This document shows positions 55,601 to 64,000 of a stretch of 64,000 bases of DNA, in pieces. The first letter of the stretch is position 1; every line of letters begins with the position of its first letter. Made by a program: the position numbers and the translations under genes. The notes beneath the pieces are model-generated. The model had not been told where the DNA came from. It searched no databases and was given only the letters and a program-made list of their open reading frames with translations. Source of the stretch: Glandiceps talaboti (Eukaryota > Hemichordata > Enteropneusta > Spengelidae); assembly GCF_964340395.1 (NCBI RefSeq), contig NC_135558.1, positions 6,541,001 through 6,605,000 on the forward strand, read 5' to 3'.

Positions 55601-58600
55601 ACTTCTAGAAAGTGGCAGAGCGAAAGAATAGAAATGATAACAAGCTTAATTCTAATGTTGCATAGACTATATTGTATAGACAACTGTGATCATAGTTATA
55701 AAACACATTGAAGAGCTTGTCAGAAAAAAATCCTTTGCCCCAAAAAACAGATGATACGTTTATCTGTTTGACAGATAATTTAAAGTGAAATGGAATTTAG
55801 CAATTTGTGTCATAGCTGTCTGTTTTGTCAGGTATATCAAGGGTTAAAAGTCCTTGATCTGAATATTCATGAGATCATATTACATGGAATTTTATTGGTG
55901 GATGAAAAGTCAAAGGTCAATATCTGAATGTCAGTAAACTTTCATTGAACTGATCTGTGAGGGAGAGGTTAAAGGTCATGGATCTGAATATTCATGAGAT
56001 GTCCTGTTTCATTTATCTGTACCATTAGGCATGCATTAATGTCAAATTCTATTATTTGTCAAAATATCTAAGAGGATGTCATATTCTGTAAATAGTCTAT
56101 GTCGATGTACATAATGACATATCATTTTTATTAGATACTAACAGTTACAGAGAATATCTGCTGTGTATCGGCTTCCCACATTTTCTTAGGAGAATATTAA
56201 TTTCAAATCTGAAATGTTGGAAAACTGTATCATGTTGTCCCTTTCGTGAACAATTGAAATGACTTACAGATATACATTGGAAGAATAACATCAGAAGCTT
56301 TGACAAAATGAAGTGTGTCTAAACTGAAGTAAATGTTGTACAGTAAGTTGTAAGTGTGGCAGTTCAAAATATTTGTACTGTCTATATTAATATGTAATCA
56401 CTTGAAAACACATTGATTGTTAAGTAGTTGTGTACCAAAATTTCTTATAAATTTCTTTTCTCTACCAGGAAGTACTTGTTTGTACACAAATAACTACAAG
56501 TTAAGTAAAACAGGAAACAGCCAAATTTAATGATTGCAATTAATGTCAAGTTGAAGATGTTTATCGTTATCTTCCAAAATATCCAACAATTAAAATTTTA
56601 ACAACAAAGAAATGACTTCTGTACAAAAAAATAGATTTAGTCGCCAATTGAAGGCAAGGCTTCATTTCCACTGTACATAGGAAATGAACGTACAACAACA
56701 AAAGAACACGCTGTGATTTGAAAAGAGGGATTTTAGGAAGACAGTTATCCTCCATGATAAGATGAACCACATTACTGTCACTTTAGATGATACTTGTAAA
56801 AACCCAAACCATGATTTAATGGAGAGTTAACTGACATGTTTCTCCTTGCATGGCTACATTGTACAAACTAGTCTTGTCAAAATCTGTTCAAATGTAAATG
56901 AACACCGCATGTAAAGGAAATGAAATGAGATAAACGTCAAACAGACCTGAATGGTTTTGCTAGCCAATTTGTTTCATCTATGGTATATTTGCTGTGTTTA
57001 GATTTTTCACTCAAATTACAGTAATCTAAATGTCAGAGACAAATATGCTTTACTGAAATGCAACCTGTACCAGGCAGCAATGCAACAAGCGATTTTTACT
57101 TTCAACATATCATGGAATTTGAGAATCATAGTTTCTCTCGTAATTTGATATTTTTGAATGTTTGTAGTTCATGATATACTGAAATAGTCATTATGTGATG
57201 GAAGCTGTCAATACAGATGGATTTCAGTCATATCATGGACATGTATTGAATATAAATTTGAAATTCATGGAATTATCTTCTACTCTTGGTAGTCCGATTT
57301 ATCTAAGTGAACAATTTCAGTTACAGTTTTCTATTGACTTCCTGGGTCTGACTGTATATAGTCTAGATACAATGTTTAGTAGTCTGTATGTCCTGGACTA
57401 CTGCTAATTTGGTAGTCTAGATACAATATTTAGTAGTCTATGTGTCCTGGACTACTGCTAATTTGGTAGTCTAGATACAATGTTTAGTAGTCTGTGTGTC
57501 CTGACTACTGCTAATTTGATAGTCTAGATACAATGTTTAGTAGTCTATGTGTCTTTGACTACTGCTAATTTGGTAGTCTAGATACAATGTTTAGTAGTCT
57601 ACGTCACCTGGACTACTGCTAATTTGGTAGTCTAGATATAATGTTTAGTAGTCTATGTGCCCTGGACTACTACTTATTTGGTAGTCTAGATACAATGTGT
57701 AGTAGTCTGTGTGTCCTAGAATCTAATTAAACCAAACATGGTTCAATTTCACTTTGCAGTGTTTTCAATGTGGTTGGTGTATAAAATGACCATGTCAAGT
57801 AAGCTTATTGGCAGTGTGTTTTATGCAGGGATGACATGCCATCCATTGGTACATAAGAATTGCCTGTGACATACCAAAATCTAGTGATACTCTATAACCC
57901 TATAGTGATACTATATCCCATAATTTGTGATGACTCACAAGAAACCCACTTTTTATCATACTGACCTCTACCGCCTCTGCCCCTCCTCAATGTTTTCTTT
58001 CATTAAATGGCACACTATGTGTAGACATAACATTATTGCTACATGATGTCATACATCCATTATATTATTACATAAACATTGTACTTGCATGTAAAAACAA
58101 TAGTGAATATTTACCCAACTACCAGTATGTGTAAGCTTGTAACTAAAGCAGAGATATATCAATACATGTTTCATTATCATAAACATCAATAAGGAAGCTT
58201 TTCAGGAGAGGGCTCCCACAGCAACACTGGATATGATAATGTGATGAAAACCTTTGATATGAAATATGTCGTTATGTATAGTCAGTATGGGAATCATAAC
58301 AGATGTGTGTAATCTTGCAATGATGTAGTATTTGTTATCAATAATTACCCAAATTATAAATATAGAAATTATAATACACAGAAGTATAGACCAATTTTGT
58401 AAAAAATATGGATGTCAATGAAATCAGCCTTGAGCAAGTAAGTTAAAAAGTTAAGATTTATAGAGGAAATATCTAAAAGTCTAGATACACATGGTGTTTG
58501 TGAGAAATAATCTTTGCAGTTTTAGTGTTATTATAAGAGGCAGTGTTTTGAAAGGTCATATGTTTCGTTTGAAATAAGAACTGTATCAGTGTATGCTTTG

Positions 58601-59398
58601 CATACTGAAATATGTTTGTGTGAATGGATATGATAAAGTTTAACCAGCAATGATTCATGACGTGATTATATTACTGTAATAGTAAAATTATGTGTGAATT
58701 CTTTGTATTAAAGTAGCACTGGCTGAGTTTATAATCCTGTTACTCAAGTGAAATTACTTACATAATAACCTTGATTAAACTATTTTTAAATGATTTTAAT
58801 GTCTATGCATGCGTTCTTTTACATCAAAATTGCCTTTTGACGATGTTAAAACAGTTGACTGCATAGTAGGGATTTTTTGAACTTTTTTGGTATGTATGGT
58901 AAATTATGTCATCTGATCATTTATGAGTTATACAAAAATGTATCTTAATACCCGGTTTGAGTTCAGTTAATTGCAAGTTGTGGCTATTAAATTTAAAGTG
59001 TACTTCAGTAAGTACAATACTGTGAGTACCTGACAAACGTGTATCGTAAACTATGCCCAAAGACATTTCAACTCAGCTTGTGCCCCTTTAATGAGGCATG
59101 AAGGTTTCAAATTGAGTTTTGAGATCTTTAGAGTGCATACAGTAATACAGTGACATGAATTTGTCATTAATCATACATTGTACAATGTAGTTATGTCTTA
59201 TCATACTTAGAGCTGTAGTTATGTTTATTACATGAATCATATGTTTATTAACTCTGTCATCAATAAAATACTTTATTGGCATAGATAGGAAAGTGTGTGT
59301 GTGTATGTGTGTGTTTGTGTTTGCATGTATGTGTGCGCATGCATGCATTGTTTGTGTGTGTATGTATGTATGTATGTATGTATGCATGTGCATGCATA

Positions 59399-59470
<72 letters not shown>

Positions 59471-60089
59471 AGTCTTTGTCTGTCTGTACACACATGCCTA
59501 TGTTTTGTTAGGGCGGTGATTTGATAAAATCTACCAGGAACACCCCGCTAAAATTATGATAGAAGAGATGGAAATGTTTTGATGATTATTTACAATATTT
59601 CCCCATTCTGTCATTAGGATTCCCAACCTCAATAAAACACTGTGTACTGTATGATTCAACTTAATATTCACATCAAGTTATCTCTTGGAGCGACCTTCTG
59701 TTGTAACCTTGACTTAATCTGTGATGCAAGCGTCACTTTTATTTAAGATGTGAGGTGTGATGTTACTCCTTGACAGTGATAGTATGTATATATAATAACA
59801 ATATGTATTTTCTTCAACAGGTAGAGAAAATCCTCTTTAGCTTTGCCTCAGCGTTTCGCAAAGCACCGCGAAGTCCATCATCTCTCAGCAGTCCCCCAGG
59901 AACTCCTAACAGAGATATGGGGGATCTCTTCTGCTTTGATGTCAGCTTAGATATCAAGGAGGAAGATGGCAAGGGCAATTTTAGTCACGTCCCAAAAGAG
60001 AAGCACTGCTTCAAACTACGACGTGACTGCATCAAGAAAGTTATTGTGACAGTACAACAAACCAACAACAGTCTACTAAGTATTGACAG
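46875..60089 (+). CDS. RABGAP1: RABGAP1 orthologue, 5' part (four coding exons)
   Basis: Join: 46875-47358, 51696-51927, 54094-54274, 59821-60089; 388 complete codons plus two bases, continuing beyond the window. Introns are GT-AG with phases 1,2,0,2. RABGAP1 is a cytosolic GTPase-activating protein for Rab GTPases acting in membrane traffic and mitosis. Residues 1-162 form an acidic, serine-rich N-terminus with [12 protein letters not shown], matching a conserved motif of human RABGAP1. From about 185 on is the PTB/PID domain: [20 protein letters not shown], then [25 protein letters not shown] and [11 protein letters not shown], ending with [19 protein letters not shown]. Next come [19 protein letters not shown] and [20 protein letters not shown], the start of the kinesin-like domain that precedes TBC. 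The catalytic TBC and coiled coil are not in the window. Sequence favours RABGAP1 or the pre-duplication RABGAP1/RABGAP1L ancestor. Confidence 0.92.
47359..48342. other. RABGAP1 intron sequence
   Basis: AT-rich; the open frame at 47,927-48,235 has no recognised domain. Confidence 0.5.
48343..48676 (+). mobile_element. TTAA-type MITE family C, copy 2 (RABGAP1 intron)
   Basis: Starts AGGGGCACAAGCTGAG and ends CTCAGCTTGTGCCACATTAA. The interior matches copy 1: AACCTGGTATTAAGATATAA, ATCCAATGACGTAATTTATT and CAACAATGCCAGAAGACAA-type blocks. Confidence 0.88.
48677..49201. other. RABGAP1 intron sequence
   Basis: Nothing recognised. Confidence 0.45.
49202..49335. repeat. Dispersed repeat family B, copy 2
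   Basis: AAGGGCGGTAAGTAGGTAAA, CATTTTACCAGGGTTCC and TTTCCCCCTTTCTGTC-type blocks match 32,109-32,285. Confidence 0.75.
49466..49695. repeat. (CA)n/(CATA)n microsatellite
   Basis: Long CA tract with TACATA interruptions in RABGAP1 intron 1. Confidence 0.97.
49846..50095. repeat. AT-rich degenerate tandem repeat, about 25-30 bp
   Basis: Repeats of TTTCATAATTAACA and TTTCACAATTAA with variable spacing, about nine units. Confidence 0.8.
50578..51006. repeat. 54-bp minisatellite, array 1 (about eight copies)
   Basis: Unit: TTAGTAGTCTATGTGTCCTG, GACTACTGCTAATTTGGTAG, TCTAGATACAATGT. The same unit forms array 2 at 57,358-57,720. Each unit has an internal inverted pair (TAGTAGTC/GACTACTG). Confidence 0.95.
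51007..51695. other. RABGAP1 intron sequence before exon 2
   Basis: Nothing recognised besides the exon 2 acceptor region. Confidence 0.45.
51696..51927 (+). CDS. RABGAP1: RABGAP1 coding exon 2
   Basis: Residues 162-238 plus two bases; [20 protein letters not shown] and [14 protein letters not shown], first half of the PTB domain. Acceptor TCTTGATAG, donor TTAG|GTATGT. Confidence 0.93.
52117..52415 (+). repeat. Dispersed repeat family A, copy 2
   Basis: Collinear with 14,801-15,300 but with only one GCCATATTGGATTCTA unit, so probably closer to the unexpanded form. Confidence 0.75.
52416..53260. other. RABGAP1 intron sequence
   Basis: AT-rich, nothing recognised. Confidence 0.45.
53262..53392. 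mobile_element. Foldback MITE-like element, about 130 bp
   Basis: Left arm TTTCGTTCCACTCAGAAAAA...GCATGACCTAAGGGGCCTTG pairs with right arm AAAACCCCTTAGGTCATAAA...TTTTCTGACTGAATGAAG. Arms are about 45 bp. Confidence 0.85.
53393..54093. other. RABGAP1 intron sequence before exon 3
   Basis: A minus-strand open frame covers 53,695-53,357 without a recognised domain. Confidence 0.45.
54094..54274 (+). CDS. RABGAP1: RABGAP1 coding exon 3
   Basis: Residues 239-299; [36 protein letters not shown]. Acceptor TTTCTATTTCAG, donor GCA|GTAAGT. A longer open frame over this exon is in the wrong phase. Confidence 0.93.
54275..55240. other. RABGAP1 intron sequence
   Basis: Nothing recognised. Confidence 0.45.
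55241..55550. repeat. 34-bp minisatellite, about nine near-identical copies
   Basis: Unit CAAAATACTAGGCATGGTAG then GGGAAAAATGGGAA. Central copies are identical; only the last two vary. Confidence 0.97.
55551..57357. other. RABGAP1 intron sequence
   Basis: A segment with GATCTGAATATTCATGAGAT occurs near 55,857 and 55,980. Otherwise nothing recognised. Confidence 0.45.
57358..57720. repeat. 54-bp minisatellite, array 2 (about seven copies)
   Basis: Same unit and orientation as array 1, 6.4 kb away in the same gene. Units are very similar between the arrays. Confidence 0.95.
57721..58707. other. RABGAP1 intron sequence
   Basis: Nothing recognised. Confidence 0.45.
58708..59091 (-). mobile_element. 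TTAA-type MITE family C, copy 3 (inverse)
   Basis: Left TTAAAGTAGCACTGGCTGAG, right CTCAGCTTGTGCCCCTTTAA. The interior is the reverse complement of copies 1 and 2, including the AATTATGTCAT-type block and a GTTGACTGCATAGTAGGGAT block. Confidence 0.85.
59293..59470. repeat. (GT)n/(GTAT)n microsatellite
   Basis: Ends about 350 bp before RABGAP1 exon 4; UG-rich in the transcript. Confidence 0.97.
59508..59642. repeat. Dispersed repeat family B, diverged copy 3
   Basis: AGGGCGGTGATTTGATAAAA, TCTACCAGG, TTCCCCATTCTGTCATTAGG and CCCAACCTCAATAAAA-type blocks resemble copies 1 and 2. Confidence 0.55.
59821..60089 (+). CDS. RABGAP1: RABGAP1 coding exon 4
   Basis: Residues 300-388 plus two bases; end of PTB helix, a Ser/Pro linker with [10 protein letters not shown], then the next domain. 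Acceptor TTTTCTTCAACAG, donor CAG|GTATGG. Confidence 0.93.
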
Positions 60090-61634
60090 GTATGGGATCC
60101 CAAGTACTCTGTAAAAATTTTCCAGGAATTTGTTTAAAAACCCTTTGTTTCAACCAGTATCTGTTGTTGGGTAGATTTACAAGTCTCATTCTAGATATAA
60201 TCCACTTTTCACATTTTACTTTAAAATTAGCTACATTCCTGAATAAGCACTGGTATATTGCAGTGTGAGTGATGGTTTTTGACATTGAGTGATTGTGCTT
60301 TGCTTACAGTACAAAGACTAAGTTGATATTCTCTGTGATAATGCTGTGATAATAACTAATTTGAAGATAATTACTTATAACTGAATAAACCTGTCCCCAA
60401 TTTTGATAGATTTCTTTTTCAAAATAAGTGTTTAAATTTGATGAGAATATGGTAATCATAAATTCTCTACACTCTTAGTACTTCGTAGACTATGAGTGAT
60501 GGGTTTTAAAGTTCCCGCAGTTTCATGTCAGATTTTGTAATGTAGGCATACACAGATTAAGATTGTGATATTTCCCAGTATGTTATATTAGTCAGCCAGA
60601 AAGTGATTTAATTTATAATTCTATAATGTCTAAGCATGTTTGAAAATCAAAATGATGAAATCTCATAGATTACTTTAATTTTTGGCACTGAAAAAAAGCT
60701 GGACTCAATGTATGGATTGGCTTATCCTAGCCATTTTGAGATTTAAGGGAAGGTTACAATTTAGTCATTAGATATTGGAATGTAGGACCAGGCCTGCATA
60801 TAATAGTCAATTTTTTGGTTCCAAGATGCATTGTATGAGATGATGTCACTTATGTTGTTACATTTAGTCTTGTGTTGTCTATGTTACGTTTGAAATAACA
60901 TTTTCATCAGGAAATTATGGAAAGACATGTTGACCTCTTTGATTATGAGTGATTTTATAGAACAAAGACAAAACACCATCAATGACAGAGAAGGATTTTA
61001 CAGGTGAACTCAGGGTACAGTCAGGTGACAATCATCTCCCCGAGTAGCGTGTGCACACCTCTCAGAGCGTACACAATACATGGCATTGTATGGAGAGACG
61101 CATGATGCATCTTGGAACAGGTAGCAGGTCTGTTGTGTTGTCTGTATACAATGTAAATTTATCAAACCATTGAAAGCTTAGCCCAATGTATATGTAGTGT
61201 GTAGTGTATGAGTTGTGGTTGAGGATAGAAGAATGTTAAGAAAAAGTACCCACGTTTCATTTGCTTTAATCAATAACTTTTTGGCAAGCTCCTGTCAATG
61301 TTTTGCCCTTGAAATGAGATGTAAGTTCCTCTTATCTTTAATGTCTGTAGCTATGACAACCATTACAAGGAATTGTCATACAGGTAAATATCTTAGCCTT
61401 ATCATACATCCATGCTGATATGATGTATTAGTATGAAATATCAATTTACAGTCACATGATGATTCATATGCAACTTCCTTTTATTATGGAAAGAATTAGG
61501 TCTTCTTGTGATATACATTTTAGCAGATCGGAAAGTTGTTGTGATTGCCTATGTGTATGTCAGTGAAAAATAGACATGTCGTGGAAATTTGATAAATTCA
61601 TTACCCCTCATATCAGTGACATGGATATATGATA
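60090..61634. other. RABGAP1 intron sequence after exon 4
   Basis: No further RABGAP1 exon recognised. Open frames at 60,083-60,268 and 61,215-61,418 have no known domain. Confidence 0.45.
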
Positions 61635-62005
61635 AGCAGGTTATCACCTTGAACTTGGTATACAGTGAACAGGTTATGACCCTGATACTGGTACATCATG
61701 AATTGGCCACTACCTCAGTGTCAGGGTAATAAACAGGTTATGACCCTGATACTGGTACATCATGCATTGGTCTTTGGCCCAGTATCAGGGTAATAAATGG
61801 GTTAGCATGAATGGGTCATTATCCCAGTATCAGGGTAATAAACAGGTTATGACCCTGATACTGGTCCATCGTGAATTGGCTACTATCCTAGTATCAGTGT
61901 GATAAATGTGTTATCACCCTGATGGCAGTGTAGCATGAATGGGTCATTATCCCAGTATCAGGGTAATAAGCAGGTTATCTCCCCAAATCCTGGTGTATCA
62001 TAAAT
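61635..62005. repeat. ~65-bp minisatellite with palindromic halves
   Basis: About five units with AACAGGTTATGACCCTGATA, CTGGTACATCATGAATTGG and CCCAGTATCAGGGTAATAA. CCTGATACTGG and CCAGTATCAGG are inverted, so each unit can fold. Confidence 0.92.
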
Positions 62006-63540
62006 TGGTCATTGGCTGACAACATAAGCTTGGGATATATATCGGTTATCACCCTCTGCCATTGCTTTGTAGGTTTGCTACATTTGGTTTGCCAAGTCAC
62101 TTTCACAATGTGTTGATATGAGGCTGTAACCTTAGCTTTTCATACCAGGACTAAAGAATTGTTTTTGTTTTTTGTTTTTTGTTTTTCAAATTTGGGATAT
62201 CCTTGTTCTCATCATATCAAACTGTGAGAAATGGAGTGTTTTGATGTGGAGTAGATAATATGAAATTCAGAACTTATAACATAATAAACCTTTTCAGGAT
62301 GAAGACTACTATTCCTATTGTGGTATTTTTAATATCGTGATATATTCTTAGATTGAATATGCCTACATGTGTACTAAGTTACATGTAAATGTCATTTTCA
62401 ATCTGATGCCAGAATATTAATTTTAACACTATTACACATAGCAGTTCAATCTTGATAACCGCAAGGTAATTTGCTCAGAATGATACAAATATTCTCATTC
62501 TTCTGACAGTTTACTGGGATATATATATCACTTTATACTTGTATTATCTACTCCTGGTTAGAACACTTTATGATCTATATGTAGTCCATAAAAGCATCAT
62601 ACAGTAGCATGTATTGTAATGGTTGGGATTCATATGGTATACATCTATGCATGGCTACTGTTCTGTTCTTTCTTTCAAAGATTCATCAAAAGATGACAAT
62701 ACATTTTGGCATTGTGTTTGTATGGAGCGCATCGTAATGTTTGTTTACGAGAATGTAAATTTCACAATTCTCTTGCAATTTTTCAGTTGTCTTTTACAGT
62801 TTACATAAGGATATATGGCATAGTAGTTTAAATCAAATTGAACTTGCGTCTCGAAAACTGCTACATTAAATCTGATATTCAAAAATCTGTAATACCAGAG
62901 CTATAATTGACAGAAAAAACATTGCTACGCTTGTCATAGATTTAGGACCATGTTTTTCATTGAAACATACAATTATTTCTTAATTTAATAGCCTGGTCAG
63001 TTTGATAGATAGTGCAACTTTGGTGCACTGTCACAAATTCAAAATTTGAAATATTAGCTTTCTAAGATTTCATGTTGCCATGGTTTCTGTCCATCACAGT
63101 TCTGCCTGAATCAATGTAAATGATTATACAAACCAAAATGAAAGAGAAAGTGACTAAAATCTGAAAGAAAAGATATGATTGATGGCCAGATATATTTTTG
63201 TTTGAAAACAGGAAATGTCTATTACTCTTAAAGTGACTACCGGTGTAGTGGATTTTCCATTCTTAGAAATTTTTATACAGGAATTAGTTTACATGAAGTG
63301 AAATCAAAATACTAATAGAAGATCAGCTCCTTCATTTTGAAAAAAAAGAGCAAAATTATTCAGACACCAGAGGCAACCGTAGACTATATGAAGCAGACTT
63401 CAGTGGTTCATGCCAATATATGAGAATAGCTGAGAATAGAATCCATGTATGAACAGACATGTAGAAAATAGTGTCAGCAAAATAGAGATGGTGGTGGATG
63501 TTTGAACTTTGAACAATGGTCTCATCAAATCTTATACCCC
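62006..63540. other. RABGAP1 intron sequence
   Basis: AT-rich; no exon recognised. Confidence 0.45.
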
Positions 63541-63642
63541 TAGACTGTAAGATATGTCATGTCGCTCCACTCTCACCAGCTCATCAACTCTTGGTTGATT
63601 GATGTGTGAGGGCGCCCCGTCATGGCATACCTTACAAACTAC
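63541..63642. mobile_element. Foldback element family D, copy 2
   Basis: TAGACTGTAAGATATGTCAT at the left, GGCATACCTTACAAACTA at the right, with a GTGTGAGGGCGCC block as in 32,943-33,033. Confidence 0.75.
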
Positions 63643-64000
63643 CCATATCCCCTACCCCAATAAACCATGATAGAATAATATTTGAACCAAACTTGGAGGT
63701 TTTGGTAGAAAAGAATACTATGAATTTACAGTGAATTTGGTAATTTAATGATTATATTCATAGATTGCAGGTACTGAGATTTACATATATTCAACATTTA
63801 GGTTTTCACAAAGTACAAAATGTAGACGTATCTGCACTGTAAACAAATTTGTCTTGTTAAAATTAAGAAGCATATAAACTTGTAGCCTGGAAGGTCAGCC
63901 ATCGAGGGCGCTCTTCTCCCTTGCCATAAAGCACCTCAGTAGATATAGTAAAATTTAGTTAGAGAGTGCAATGTACTCAGTACCTGTAGTTTATCAGTAT
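63643..64000. other. RABGAP1 intron sequence to window edge
   Basis: Contains an ATCGAGGGCGCTCTT motif near 63,901; no exon seen. Confidence 0.45.

Noticed and set aside
60090-64000. Search for the next RABGAP1 exon (CFGLLLSPG-like region)
   Set aside because: No matching frame with acceptor was found; it is presumed beyond the window.

Overview
This is eukaryotic DNA from an animal. Genes are split by many GT-AG introns, overall composition is AT-rich, and simple repeats, minisatellites and short foldback (MITE-like) elements are dense. The encoded proteins resemble vertebrate proteins closely, so the source is probably a marine invertebrate with a slowly evolving gene set (invertebrate deuterostome or spiralian). 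The sequence alone does not fix the phylum. I see no bacterial, plasmid or viral gene.

Layout: (1) 1-7.4 kb holds the 5' part of an LMX1-type LIM-homeobox gene on the minus strand. Two exons are present, giving the N-terminus and the first LIM domain; the rest lies off the left edge. (2) 5.6-12.2 kb is a CpG-richer, repeat-poor block around the LMX1 5' end. (3) 12.2-27.7 kb is an intergenic stretch with minisatellites, microsatellites and foldback elements and no gene I can support. (4) 27,700-35,146 is a complete nine-exon minus-strand WD40 gene that I identify as WDR38 (310 aa, seven blades). (5) Head to head with it, at 35,574, is a short plus-strand reading frame with weak resemblance to the augmin subunit HAUS7, interrupted by one TAA. 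(6) 37,227-43,160 is a complete six-exon plus-strand SLC35F3/F4-like transporter gene (350 aa, about ten membrane segments). (7) 44.9-45.3 kb has a small membrane-protein-like ORF followed by AATAAA and an A-rich tail. (8) From about 45.9 kb to the right edge is the 5' part of a plus-strand RABGAP1 gene: a 5' UTR exon and four coding exons covering the acidic N-terminus, the PTB/PID domain and the start of the following domain. The TBC domain lies outside.

The genes do not form a pathway. Their linkage is the notable point: LMX1, WDR38 and RABGAP1 orthologues all lie in human 9q33, so the window appears to preserve an old bilaterian linkage. Much of the remaining sequence is repetitive: at least four dispersed foldback or repeat families with two or more copies here, several minisatellites inside introns or overlapping coding ends, and long TG/CA tracts close to splice sites. 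I found no convincing novel biological system; the best leads are repeat structures placed around exons and the interrupted HAUS7-like frame.
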